A stretch of DNA of 64,000 nucleotides from Pomacea canaliculata (lineage: Eukaryota > Mollusca > Gastropoda > Architaenioglossa > Ampullariidae). How positions within the stretch are numbered: the stretch's first letter is position 1; the number at the start of each line of letters is the position of its first letter. Below the pieces are notes generated by a model. That model saw only the letters and a program-made list of their open reading frames with translations. It searched no databases and was not told where the DNA came from. The stretch lies in assembly GCF_003073045.1 (NCBI RefSeq), contig NC_037595.1:3472001-3536000 (forward strand). Direction: 5' to 3'. Made by a program: the position numbers and the translations under genes. This document shows, piece by piece, positions 33,069 through 46,130 of the stretch.

Positions 33069-33840
33069 ACCCGGCAGCTATGGGTATAGATACCCTGGAC
33101 AAGGTCAATAAATTATATTCACTGCCGTAGACTACAGAACCCTATACTTACAACGTTTTGTACGCCACTTACTACTTTATCCAAATTGCTTGCGGAAGAG
33201 AGAGAAGCGGGAGGGGAAGAATTAAGAAAGGGAAACTGACGACAGAAAGAAGCGTGGAAGGAGAAATGTAGGTTTCTCTCTCAGTCCGCCGATCGCAAAG
33301 AGTCGAGTTGTCTGAACCTGCCTGCCTTCCTTGTCCTTTGTTGTCACGGCATCAAACACGTTATCATCAACTCTGGGTGTCTTTATCTTAATCTGTGACT
33401 CATGAGTCACATGCTATTATTCCCCTCTGCTAGCCCTCAACAAACTACCAACCGCACCCACTCACCGCCACCTCGTGCAAACCTTTCTGCCAGCCCTACA
33501 CACTTACAGAAGCTGAAGCAACGTGGCGATCAAAGTCTTGTAGATTGATTGGAGCAGCTGCTCAAAGATTTAACATTGAGTTTCGCACCTCTTATCTATT
33601 TTTATTATCTCGGTGAACACACTGTAACTTTGGCTCAGTGCCCTATAGCGATATGGTGGAAGTGGAAAACGCACCCTACACAGGGCTGTCCAAACTATCG
33701 AAACGGTCGAGGTTCTTCAATCGACGTGTTATACCATGGACGTGTATAGGTGGATTGCTGTCTGTCTGCCACGACAAACCCGTAGCCTCTTACGAAGTTG
33801 TTCGCTATTAGTCTCGGCGAGCCTAAACAAAGAATATGAC

Positions 33841-33953
33841 TAAACCGGAAGCTTTCTATACACCTGCCTCGTTTTAGTAGTTAATCTGAAATGGGAATAA
33901 ACCGGAAGCTTTGTACACAACTGCCTCGATTTAGTAGTCAACTGGAAGGAAAA
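33841..33953. repeat. Tandem duplication, two 57-bp copies
   Basis: Copies start at 33841 and 33898, both with TAAACCGGAAGCTTT, then CACCTGCCTCG / CAACTGCCTCG and TTTAGTAGT. Confidence 0.8.
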
Positions 33954-36900
33954 AGTTGTTTGCCAGCAGTCCAGAAATACAAGTTCGTGGACATACAGAG
34001 AAACACTTGAGAGAAATTGAAACGATATAACTGTCTATTACAGTAAGTATGATATTCCCACGCATAACACTATCTTTAATATTTGGTTACAATGTATTAA
34101 TTAGCATTGCACTGTTTAAAATTCACGTTTAATACGAGCGTTTTATTTCCAAAGAATGTTTAAATAAAATGAAACGTGAGAAAGGGACCTCCAATTGGTA
34201 TTAGATCAAGGGCAGACAACTCAGTCAAACACGTTCATGGAGTGAGCATGTTTCAAAACTGTCGTACACCGCCGTTACCCTGATATTAAAGTACAATTAA
34301 GTGTTGTGCTGTTAGGTCTCAATGAACCAGGTCACAGACGAGGTTTCTGCCAATGCGAGAGTTTCGCGCAGAGGAGGCGTTGCCCAGTCAGCAGGTCTAC
34401 TGGTGATGTCACGGACTTGACCTTTAAGAAACAGGTGAGATCTGCAGTTCAAAAGCTTGTGTATCGTAAACAGAACATAATTTTTCATTGAGCTGTTGCA
34501 AATGGGTATTTTATAGTGAACTAAACCCACTCATTTGAATTTAATTTTGCACTCGTATTAACCTTTAACCTTTTCCTTACCTGCCCTAGTACTACTACTG
34601 GGGGTTTATACAGATACACACACACATATACATTACTCCTTACACTAATCAACATACAATATATAGTCAATTGACAGATTTTTGACACTCTTCATCCTTA
34701 TTGTCTGTTCCCTGATATATATATTAAAAAAAGGAATATAAAAGGAATTTGTAAAATGAACGAACCTTTGAATTGTTAGAAATACTAGTCTTCAGTTTTG
34801 AATTTTGAAAATGTACCTGTAGCGATATAACATTTTAACCTTCTTTCTGACCGAAATTAACTTGGGCTGCTGGGTTTTCTGTGAGATTCTTTCCACGCAG
34901 AGAGCAAGCTTGCTTTTCAACAGTAATTTTTATTTTTGACCGCTTTGTAAATTTACAGCAAATTAAGCACATACAAGGGGATTCACTGTCCATAATGTGC
35001 AAAAGCGAGGGAAGAATTGTAAAAACTCACAGAAGCAGGTTATCATTATGGAGATTAGTGCTCTCACTAGAAAGGAAAAAAAAAAAATGCTGAGCCTTAT
35101 TATCTCTGATTATTTCTCAAGAGTCACAGGCACGTACTAAGGGTGTACAGACATATGTCCCTTTAGGCTAACCTTTGACCTAGTACAAGTGTACATAGCC
35201 TGATATTGGCGCTGGCCTCGGACAATGACTCTAGAGAGAATTGTTAATCTCTTTGTCAGTTAATGGATACTGATATGATTAAGGTTTCATTCAATTCTAT
35301 TTTGGCAGTGAATTATGTCCAATGTCCAAGGTTCCTCTTCGGTTCCAGCTTTGATGTCGCCTTTTTTTGTTTTTTTTTTTTTTTGCTATTGACGATGTCA
35401 AATTTAAGTTAAGTTCATGTTGTACGAGAGATATATCCCGCGAACGCATCCCAAAGGTGATTTTTATGGTCAACGTTCGATCAACCATTTCATTTATGTC
35501 GAGCTTAATGATCGTTAATTGACATGGCTTCAGTGTTGTGAAATGATGAAAACACTTTTACTCGCTCATTCGCTGCACTCTCGATATCCATTTACCAACA
35601 AGCCGAGGCTGGCATCTCAGTTTGGAGGAAGGTGGTGAGGGGGAAAGGGATCGGGGGATCTGACGTTTCAGGTCAAAGGGCGAATAAACAATGCGGTGAT
35701 GTGCTTGAGTGACTACTCACACCAAACAGTGCGTCAGGAAGGAGAAAAGGAGGAAGAGAGAGAAGTCCCATGGTGGTGGAGGAGATGCACTCGAGCTCGC
35801 TTGCTACCCTACTCCCCTTAGATACCCCCCTCTTTCGTCTCTCTCTCTCTGTACTGTCTCAAATGATGATGTCGACACTTTTAATGCACAGTGGTGTACT
35901 GAAGTTAGTGCAGATTGTTTTCCTGCATTTGAAACATAATCATTAACAATGGACGGTAAAAATAAACATAAAAATAAACACGCAAAGTGTACCAAACCAA
36001 CATATATATATAGCTGGCTGTCCTGGCGATGAAAAGAATATATTGAAAAGGACATGTACACAACAATTTGTCCGCCTGCCACGATCTGATTTTATTTGTA
36101 AGATGTGGTACTGTGATTAGCGTTTCAGCGCTGTAAAATATCAATAAAGAATGTCAGCTAAAGCAAAAACAATACAGTGTCAGTTTTATTTTTCACGAGT
36201 CACAACATTTCCACACTAAAAGTGAGAACAAAATTCTGAGATATGGTCAGATTTTTTTCCCTATCAATACTCTCTCACCCCATCTACCCCCTTCAGCACA
36301 CACACACACGCACTGATGTACACGTGGAGACAGAGATCGGGAGAATAGAGCTCGAGTTTGCGAAGCTTTAGTTCTCCGGACGAGACGAGTGAACATTATT
36401 TTTAAACAATTAAAATATTGTAAGTTCATAACTATTTAGTTTCTACTACATTTTTTTAAAAGGTGTGTACACATTCATGCGACATGAATGTTGTCACGAC
36501 ACAATGTGCAGACGACCGAGTGTGTACTTAACGTTCGTGCTGGGTACAATCCGGCACAAGAGGGGTCGAGGGCTGACCTGAAAATGCGTCAGCAGAGGAG
36601 TATATAGTACAGCAAAACATTGAGAGTGATGGATACAGGAACAATAGCTAGGTACAGAGAGAAAGAGAATCGTTCTCAGCTTATATAATCACGCACACGC
36701 TCGCTTTCAAGCACGCACACGCGCATACACAGTATGTCATCATCCTCACAAACAGATCTTCTCAAGTGAACGTCTGTTGGAAAATAATCTATATAGAACA
36801 CGACCAAACTCGGCCCAGTGACCTAGAATTACGAATATCGTTGACGCAAGCAGTCAAGAACTAGAAAAAAAAAAATAGACAAGCCACAAACCTTATTGTC

Positions 36901-37364
36901 TTGTGCAGTGTACACCAAGGACGTATATACAGAAGTCTACAGGCTGTTGCACCTACAGCAACACCCTTGTGTGAGTGTGTGGATGTATTTTCTCGTCTTT
37001 CTGACAGCGTGAGTGTAGCTCTGCCGGCAGTTCAAATATCGCTGACAACAAACATTTTGTGCACCTACAGTACTTTATTTATTTGTTGTTGTTGTAAACC
37101 CTTTTTTCTTGGATAGGTCCCAGAATATAGCGAAGGTTGCTAGCACGGGGTTTCTATAGATGCTCATCGTTTACGACTGAACTCGATCTAGTCATTCTAG
37201 TGGACAGTATTCGACGAAAGCGCGCACGAGCATTCCTCGACGTTCACAAGACGTTTGCAGGTGATGTGCACCAGCGGTGGTGTTAGTGATTCTGGGTATT
37301 AAGCAGTTTCCAAGATCCTCAGCTCGAGCGGGGCACCCGGCAGTATAACAAGTATATATTGGTT

Positions 37365-37520
37365 AAAACACTCACTTGTCACCACTGGTGACAGAAGAGC
37401 CCTAGCTGGGTTCGGATTTCGTTTCGGGACACTGTATAAGTGACACCTGTTCGCAGGGCAAGCCAGGTTTTCCCCAGGTGGTTCGGTTCCTCCCCTCATA
37501 CTGCAAAAAAAAAAAAAAAA
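37365..37520 (+). mobile_element. tRNA-derived SINE with poly(A) tail
   Basis: Box A-like region near TCACTTGTCACCACTGGTGA, box B GGTTCGGATTTC at about 37410, and a body ACCTGTTCGCAGGGC...AGGTGGTTCGGTTCCTCCCC. It ends in about 16 A residues at 37503-37519. The box B region and the T-G-ACATCTGTT-(C/T)-(G/A)-CAGGG stretch are shared with the element at 18.7 kb. Confidence 0.65.
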
Positions 37521-38241
37521 GCCAGTCAACCTTTGATCAGTAGTGGGCGCTGGCCTCAGCTCTGCAGAAATAGTTTAATTGCCTGAATCGCGTTAAGGAT
37601 CTTAAAGACTTTATTTTGGTAAACTGCGAAAAGGTTACATTTTCTAAAGCTTGTAAACTAGGAGAATTTTTGTACTAATTATATCATTAGTGAAACACGC
37701 GCTAGCACAACATCAAACATATGTAAGGTGTTTGTGTGAGATCGAGAGACTCCTATAGCAGCTAGATATACATCCGCCCATGACATGCTGGGAAAATACC
37801 AGCGAGATGAAAATAAAAGAAGAACGGTAAATTTGAATTGAGAGGGGAACAAGGTCTTTTCTAATCCATACCCTTCTGCAATCTGCTTAGCTCTAGCTGT
37901 TTTGCAATACCACTTATAAATTGTTTCTCTGCATGTATCTGACAAAACATGGAGCGTACCTGTCAAACATTATATATATAATTCACGTTTTTTTTTTTAA
38001 GTAAAACGATAGCATAAACCAAAACTAATATTTTTATTTTAGCTAGACGAGGTACATGTATTTCATTTAGAACACACATAAGACTTCACCATGGTTTATG
38101 GGTAAACTTTACAAGAATTATTTGAATATAATTTTGTTTGTTGGTTTTAGCTATCCATTTGTGTGTTGATATAAATTATTATACCGCAAAAAAATAAATA
38201 AAATAAATAAATGTCACGCTTTGAATAGGCAAAAACTTATG

Positions 38242-38314
38242 CGCCCGATGTGGGACTTGAACCCACGACCCTCAGATTAAAAGTCTGATGCTCTACCGAC
38301 TGAGCTAACCGGGC
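38242..38314 (-). tRNA. tRNA-Lys(UUU)
   Basis: 73-nt cloverleaf: acceptor stem GCCCGGT/ATCGGGC, D arm GCTC...GAGC, anticodon loop CTTTTAA (anticodon TTT), T arm GTGGG-TTCAAGT-CCCAC, discriminator G. Boxes A and B are intact and a T5 terminator follows on the transcript strand (38231-38235). CCA is not encoded, as usual in eukaryotes; no intron. Confidence 0.97.
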
Positions 38315-38460
38315 TCACACTCGCGTTGATTTATACTTTCCCTATAAATAGTACTTGAGCTAACGAGCCATCAAAACTATGTCCATGTTTATTAACTAAT
38401 TTTGTTTTTTGATTAGGCATATTTGTCTGTTTGAACTTTTTTGTTTTAATGTTTGTTTTC

Positions 38461-38612
38461 ATATTTATAAGCAAAAACAAATTCGTAGAATCTATGGGCA
38501 CTATATAAACTGTTAGCGTGGGTGGCTTAGAGCTATTTTGATATTTATAAGCATAAAAAAATTTGCAGAATCCATGGGTACTGTATATAAAATGTTGGCG
38601 TGGGTGGCTCAG
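38461..38612. repeat. Two 80-bp-spaced tandem copies between the tRNA genes
   Basis: Copies start at 38461 and 38541 (ATATTTATAAGCA...AGAATC(T/C)ATGGG(C/T)ACT) and each ends GCGTGGGTGGCTYAG, a tRNA 5'-like motif. About 85% identical. Confidence 0.8.
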
Positions 38613-38862
38613 ACAGAGAACTTTTATTATACATGTCCTTACTCAGACTGGTGGTGAGACGCTTTCCCAGCCTCTGCCAGTGATTGGGGCTGACACAAGA
38701 GGGAACAATTTTCTTGAATCCTTACCTTCTTAAAATAACTTGTCTTTTAGTTGTTGATTATTTAGTTAAAATTGCGAAATACCTAGATTTATATGCAAAT
38801 TTTTTAAGGTGATATTGCAATCATATTAATATATATTTAATCAAAACAACTGTTATCCAGCC

Positions 38863-38935
38863 GCCCGGTTAGCTCAGTCGGTAGAGCATGGGACTCTTAA
38901 TCCCAGGGTCGTGGGTTCGAGCCCCACATTGGGCG
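38863..38935 (+). tRNA. tRNA-Lys(CUU)
   Basis: 73-nt cloverleaf: acceptor GCCCGGT/ATTGGGC (one G-U pair), D arm identical to the neighbouring gene, anticodon loop CTCTTAA (anticodon CTT), T arm GTGGG-TTCGAGC-CCCAC, discriminator G. T6 terminator at 38941-38946. Divergently transcribed from tRNA-Lys(UUU), 548 bp apart. Confidence 0.97.
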
Positions 38936-39241
38936 AATTATTTTTTCGCTGCTTGAAAAAAAATAAAAAAAAACCGTACAAGCATGTTTTTGTCACGTAA
39001 ATGATGAAATAATTAACTGAACTCATCTTATGATTATACACATTATATTTTATAGAATTTACACTTTTGCGGGTAGAAGAATTTAAACAAGTGTTACCAG
39101 GTTGATGTATGATCATCCTAAGGTTTGTTAAGTTGATTTGATTTACCTTTGTTAAGTTAGAAATCATCTACATTCATTTTGATTCTTAGTTAATTACGCG
39201 TGAAAGACATAATTTTCCTCTGCCCACCACCCATCCCTGGG

Positions 39242-39247
39242 TTTATT
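39242..39247 (-). terminator. Candidate distal poly(A) signal of PICALM
   Basis: AATAAA on the minus strand, at the left edge of the CpG-poor block that contains PICALM, 7.3 kb beyond its stop. Many AATAAA hexamers occur in between, so nearer ends are likely too. Confidence 0.25.
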
Positions 39248-42200
39248 TTAAAACACACTTCTTTCATTGCTGTTGATAAACCTGTATAAATCTTAAGCTA
39301 CAGTTTTCTAATCATTTCATAAGAATGGACCTGACAGTTTATGCCAACTCAAAACTTAGCTCAAGAAGATGTCTTCATCATCTGTATTAATGCCACAGCT
39401 GAAACAATGACTCCCTAACCAGATTGTAAAATGCGGCAGGATACCACGTCCTAGATCACTTAAGTTCATTGCACTGGCCGTTACCTATACCAAAAAATTT
39501 TGTATGCTTCTCAGCAGTTAGCTGATCACATTTTGTGGACATTTTTAAAAAGAAATATCACTAATGCACAGAAACCCACTTCTTTCAAAGGTGTAGCTGA
39601 ATACATCATCTCAACACACGTTTCTCAATCATCATCACAAAGTCTAGAAATTTCAGATTTAGGTGTGTCTTTATTACATTACTACAGTTCACATACACAC
39701 CCTAACGCATCTCATTATCTATTGCTGATCATGAAATTTCCTCCTCTACCCCCTCTTTTCATGGGGCAAGTGACTACAGTTCTCATACATACACTACAAT
39801 ATCGCACTATTACCAATTATTTTCTTCCCCTATTTTCTGAGAGGTAAGTGACCTATCTACCACAGAAAAAAACTATATCAGCTTAAGACTTGTTGTATAA
39901 ACCACTTAAAAGAGACAACAGTTGTCTGGTAAATGTCATCCATTATAACATGACGAAAAAAGCAACTTTTGTTAATACTAATCCTGTAATAACATAACAT
40001 AAAGTTGTTCTGCATTCACAAGTTATTCCTTACTTCTACTTGCACACTTACACTTCATGGAAAGTAGATAATTTTGTCTTGCCTAGTTCTTACGAGTTAC
40101 ATAACAGTCTTTATTACCATGATGGGTATGGAAAATGAGTGACATCAAATGTTTCTTCACAGTTTGAATGTTATGATGGTCTGTCTCACTACACTGAGTT
40201 GATCATGTAAATCACTGCTACATTCCTTAATAAAGCAGGCCCAACCAGTAGCCTGGAGATGTGAACACAGATAATACCTGATGAATAATTGACAGTCTAA
40301 CAACTTAATAATGTTTAGTTGTTAATGATTATACACCAGCTATGGGATGATATGAACGAGAGAAGATTTGCAACAGGATGGAGGGGGAGGGGGAATAAAA
40401 ACCCAACAGCCATTTTGTCAATAATAAGATACACTCCGGCTACTTGAAGTACCACACCAAATACTGCACACATTTTCACACTGTGTGACGGTCTCTTGGC
40501 CCAGACTTAAAAACAGTTCCCAGCTTTAACAAGAATCCAAGCAGGCCTCTCATTGGGTACAACATACAACCTGCAGCGATACTCTTGTCCCAGATGATGA
40601 CCAGAAACCATCTCTGAATGTCTTATGCACAACACAATTATTCACATCAGCTGTATATGATTCTGTCCCTTAAAGTGAAACACCTATTACACACAAGCAC
40701 AGAAAGAATATAGTGCAGTTCTGTAACAGGGATGAAAACAAAAAGCAGAGAAAACTCATGGAAACATCATTCAGTATTTCAAGAAGGAACTCAGATTTAT
40801 GTTACAATTGGACATGAGTGCTGTATGCCATGTTAAGATGTTAAGCAATATTGTTTATGCTATTTATTGCTTAAGTAATTTTTGAAATATTTTTAGCCTC
40901 ATCAGCAAAAATAAACTACAACATCCTGGAGAAGGTGCAAAGACTGATGCCAGTCATTAACTGGATGGTTAATAAGAAAAACACTACTAACACACTGTGA
41001 GCATTTTACCTATATCCCGCACATTTCATCTAGCCCCAAATCATGGCCTGTGCACCTGGCCCAAGTCTGGTAATATTTAGGCAATATTATTCAGGTTGTC
41101 AGCACACATTTCAAGGGGCGTATTTCAAGGCCTAAAGGTTCTTGCGATAGATTTGCACACAAAACTATAATAATGTACTTCCTACTAACTTGGGGAATCA
41201 TGATGTCACATAAACATCTTATTAAGGAAACTTTTTTCTGCTTAACAAATATAGCAAAACTGAAATGTACTCCACAGTTTATGCCAACTCAAAATACAGC
41301 TCAAGAAGATAAATCTTGCAAGGATTACCAGGTGATATATAAAGAATGTAAGACAGAAAATCTCAACACTGTACATCTCTTTCATTTAGCAATCGACTGG
41401 AAAGAAAGGTAAAATATAATTGTCCTATGACTTGCAATTTGTGTAATGAGTAACCACAATCAAGACAGTGAAGCAAGAGAAAAAGAAATCTGTTACTTCA
41501 TGTTGCAATCTTCTTACATTAACAAAATGTCTACAATGTTTCATGAGATGTTGGTTAATTAAATGTTGTCACAATATTTTCCAGACAACATTAGCTTTAA
41601 ATAAATGGAGTGATTCCTAAAAATATTACACAAAATAACATGAAGGATCACAACAAAGGATGCAAACAGACGATCATAAACAGATTCACACAAGGAATCC
41701 CAGAGTTATATGAATTCACACTCCAGGTATGTTATTTAGACTAAAATCAGTGATGGCATTAACAATTAACAACATCTGCTTAACATAATTTCCTTAGTAG
41801 TTATGGAATGTTTCTGCAACTGAAGTAAGAAAATGTATCTTTCATAATGAAATGGTGCAGCAGGGGGAAAAGAGAAGAGTGATGTGGGGAAAATTAATAA
41901 TCTACTACAAACATTCAGTACACTCTACAATGAGTGCTCCATTTTGTATTTTCTTTCACTTTTCATTAAAAAAATCTGTCAATGTACAATAGCACTCACT
42001 TGATTCACTACTCTTGCACACCAAAGCTGCAAAAACTGTTGCAAGTCTATTGCTGTAAACCTCTGCAGCTGTCCATGGATGCCTTATGTACAAATTAATT
42101 TCAACTTGCTTGTGCTTACAATATCTCCTGCATCTAAACTTTTGGTTCAGACATTGACTATGTCAGTATGCCCAGAAAAAAAAAAACCAACTGGACATGA

Positions 42201-45200
42201 TATTGACCATTACTCCTATTTGGCACAAATTACTGTAATGTAAGAACACGTAGACTACAAAAGTTCTACAATACCAGGCCAACAGTTAATTAATTTTCAA
42301 TGTGATCTCTGTGCCTCACACCTAAAGCTCAAGTTTCTTACACCTGTCACCATCTACCCAAAACTATGCATTTTTCTTGACACCAGTCTAAACCCAATGC
42401 TGACTCTTCAAAGAATAGAAATATAGATCTATATAACAAAAACTGTCAACAAAATATTGCCGGCTCTACTATTTTTGTGCTGAGATTGCAATCACTAGTG
42501 ATAGGGAATCAAAAGCTGCTAGGCAAATGAAAAGCCCAACATTCTAGAAAGGTAACATCAAACGTACTTTGGAACTTAAACAGGAAAAAAAAAAAATCTG
42601 GATTTTGGCAAATATTTTATACCTTGTCTTCAAAACTCGTAAGTGCTAATTCTCTAAATATGTTTGGTCATTGGATTTTAAGTGTTATTGCTTGAAGTTT
42701 GCAGAAAGGTTTATCCATGAGTAATTGTTACTTTCTCAAAATTATTCAATGGTCCCCCAGTTACAGCTAACTAAATAATATTCAATATGTGGCTGGTGGA
42801 ACGTCTGCACGTATTCCGACTTGAGCAAGGCATTTAATCAGGTTGTTTTATTTTTATGCAAAAAGTTTACTACCAAGCATTTTAAAAAGCTTCTTTCAAA
42901 TCATGTTACGTTCAGCCAGAGTCTCATCAAAATGACCCGCTTTTAAATGCTCAAAGCTGATGTGAATACTAAAAGAAGTGAATGTGTAATGAATGAGAAA
43001 TACTTCAGAAACTTTGCTTCCCCAGTTAAAATTCCTGCTTTAAAAGACAAATTCTGGTTAAGTAGTATGGTGCATAAGAGAAAAAAAAAAGTTTGCATCA
43101 TTAAAATTTATTTTGCCACAGCTTTTTGAATTTTCTGATACCATACAAAATATTAAAGTTTAATCTCAGTTCACAAAACCAACTATAGATTAAAAAAACA
43201 AAAAAACCTGAAAGTCATTTGACTTTTACCAAAATCTTCTAGTCTTTATAGCCACAAAATGGTACCTTTTTGGTTCAACTTTTTTCTTTTATCTGTAATG
43301 TCTGTTAAATTTACACTATTATTAATTATTGATGCACAGCTCATTTTCCTGGCTTTTATTCCCCCAGGACTAGCTGCTACTTCTAAATTCTTATTGTTAT
43401 ATACCTTAATATTTTTTGTACACTTTGCTTACTCTCATAAGCTGTATTGACCTGCTTTCAAAGTGTGGTGATGTGCTATGCAAGCCTACATTATTTAAGG
43501 ACCAGCAATAAAGGAGGTTTCTTACCATAACTATAACCTGTACATTATTTTCTATTTCCAACATATCAGCCACTTAGCCTTAAAAAAAAAGGCATTACAA
43601 ACATCTAACAATTAAAACATTAGCTTTCTTGTTAACAAACCTGTTAGTAATGGTTACTTAGTCAACTTAAAAAAATGTTAGGAAAATACTAAAATAAGAT
43701 GACAAAATATAAGACTTAAGTAATGGTCCATGAGCAGGAGTAACAGAAGTACAAGACATACAGTGATACAGTGTAATACAGGATGTACCTTCCGGGCACA
43801 ATCAAAAGTAGCAAATTTTCCTTAACAAAATAGGCTGCATTCTTTGCATATCAATGGAAAAGTCCTACAAGACTTTAGGTGTATTTTGCAGGGCAGATGT
43901 TATGAACAGAAAAAGAGATGGTGAAGACTGTTTCTGTCTCCTTTCTCATACTCAGTGATGGCAACAATTCCACGTGTCTTGCATGCACACGCAACACACA
44001 ACATATACACTGAATTTTTTAAAAAAAGCACTTGAACTATGGCGACAATCTACTATCACATATAAGTTATGGTTACACCTATCTATGTACAAAGCATGGC
44101 TTCAATTCCTACCAACGGCTATTCCAAACTACACTTGATACTGATACAGACATGCATGGTTTATGTGTGCATTTCATAAATACTTTCAAACCCACAACAA
44201 AAGTATTTGGCCAACCAAAATGGTGCTGAGTTTGCAGAGTGGACTCTTGATGCCAGCCTCCTAATCACCAAAGCAAGAATGCATGAAACAAATGTAGCAC
44301 AAATCACAATGTGATCAGCCTGCACTCCCAATTTACTCACACTCCTGCAGTCACCTTGTGCTGTACAGTGTTTGGGGGAAGGGGATCAAATGAACTTCAG
44401 CTCCTCTATGTTCTCGAAGAAACAGTCCTCATGCATGCAAATGTTCCCATGTGCGAACACGTGCACACATGCACAAGTGCATGCATGCACATGTACATAC
44501 ATACACGTGTGCTACTACACTTCTAAACCTTCAAGCAGTCCACAACAGGAGTTTAATACTAAATCCAAAAAGGAGCAAAAAAAGAACTATTACATTAATC
44601 AAAATTCAAGTGGCCCTTTCAGTGTTGCCCACTTTCTCTATGTAACTGAGGATCTAGGGTTACACCCTTTCTTCACAGATTTTTTTTTCAGGATTCCATC
44701 TCACATGGCATGTCGTGTCCCTGTCACATGCAAGACTGCTGGATGGGATGGGTGTCCTGATGTTCCAGTGCAAAGCCTGCGCTGCAAACTTTACACAACA
44801 CTGCCCACAGACAGAGAAAGTGCACCACTGTATCCTCAGCGTTTCTGATGCACAGCATACTAAAACAGGTTAAGTCTTTTCATCTCAGTTCAAAAAGTCT
44901 TGATCCCAGCTCAGCTAAAATGCCTCCCCCTACCCCTGAACTTCTGCCTGCAAGACCTGAAACAAATGACAAAAAAATGTACTGGATGATAAGTGCTTTC
45001 TCTATGATAAACTTTACATTTCACTAAACCACTAAACCATATCCTGTAAATTTTAGTCCATTAAGCGTGCCTGTATATAAGCCGCACCCACTACATTTGT
45101 TTTTCAATCATTCTCAAATAAGCTGTGCTGAAAGCTGCATTGTTATCATTTCATCTCATTCTGAGATGGTGAGGGCGTGTACTTCAGCAACTGATCTAAA

Positions 45201-45567
45201 TGCTTCAATTGTATGTGACTTTGATTTTAAAATGTGAACAGTCAATTAATGATTGGTTACAGAGTTGCCATAATGCCACAGCATTCAAACTGTTGCTGTC
45301 TTAAAACAGCATCAGTGGCTGTCACAAACCTGCTGTGCTATTAAAATTTTTTTTTTTCTTCCTGGAAGGGGACAGGAGAAGTAGCTGGAAGAAGGAGGTG
45401 TGAAAGACAGCAATTAATGCGGCTGTCAGTGTCAACAGTGCAGGTGCCCAGGTCTTTTTAATCAACCGGTGTTGATAGGCAAAGGAAAGAGTGTTGGAGT
45501 GTTTTGGATTTTTGTGGTGTGACTGAGTTTTCCTTGACAGGAACTTCTCCAAGGTTTTGTTTTTAAC

Positions 45568-45700
45568 AGGTCCTGAACAGACTTGGTGTTTTAGTCCTGA
45601 CTGGACTGGGTGACCAGATTTGTATGCTAACAAGTCCTGAACAGACTTGGAAGTTAGTCCTGAATGGACTGTGCAAATCCTTACCAGATTTGTATCGTAG
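45568..45700. repeat. Tandem duplication of about 64 bp
   Basis: Two copies of GTCCTGAACAGACTTGG...TTAGTCCTGA(C/A)TGGACT...ACCAGATTTGTAT, starting near 45569 and 45633. Accounts for a 128-codon minus-strand frame here. Confidence 0.8.
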
Positions 45701-46014
45701 TGTAACATTAAACCTGTTGAGGTGGTGAGTGTGTATTTCTGTTGATTATTGGTGAGTCTGTGTTTTAATGTTTGAAAAATGGGGAAATTTCTGTATTGGA
45801 TGAGTGTGATATATTTGTGTATATTTTATAGATATGGTTAAAAGTAGTTAAGTTGTGAACTTGCCATTTGTCTAAAGACTGGTTATTTTTCTTCTCCATG
45901 TTTTTGTGTTTTTTCACTTTTGTTGTTTGTTTTTCGCTTATTCATCATATCCGCTTGGGGTTCGCCGACCAGCACTGAATTAGAAATAACTTCAGAAGGG
46001 CATTGATGTCAGAG

Positions 46015-46130
46015 GTAACTTTGTGTTACTTTCAAGTGGATACATTTGTGTTACTTAGAAGTGGAAACTTTGTGTTGTATTCAAGTGGAGACTTGGTGTC
46101 ATTTTCAACTGGAGACTTTGTGGGGAACTG
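46015..46130. repeat. Tandem array, about four units of 26-32 bp
   Basis: Unit AACTTTGTGTTACTTTCAAG followed by TGGAGA, decaying in successive copies. The plus-strand frame through it repeats VDTFVLLRSGNF-like peptides but has no gene context. Confidence 0.8.

Larger units (their letters stand above)
28417..38241. other. CpG-rich intergenic region upstream of gene A
   Basis: Nearly 10 kb with no gene I can identify apart from the doubtful ORF at 32.87-33.07 kb. It holds CACGTG E-boxes near the gene A promoter, a hAT-like miniature element, a LINE-like 3' tail, a SINE, a 57-bp duplication and CA/CG microsatellites at 30600-30640, 32643-32662 and 36296-36312. Confidence 0.6.

Noticed and set aside
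22199-38000. A full-length MondoA/ChREBP gene with N-terminal exons upstream of gene A
   Set aside because: I looked for Mondo conserved-region peptides on the minus strand to 38 kb and saw none, and a TATA promoter immediately precedes the first coding exon.
44372-44848. 158-codon plus-strand ORF
   Set aside because: Driven by a CATG/CACA simple tract and Cys/His/Thr low-complexity peptide, with no promoter or splice context.
45322-45708. 128-codon minus-strand ORF
   Set aside because: Explained by the 64-bp tandem duplication and a poly(T) tract; the peptide merely repeats.
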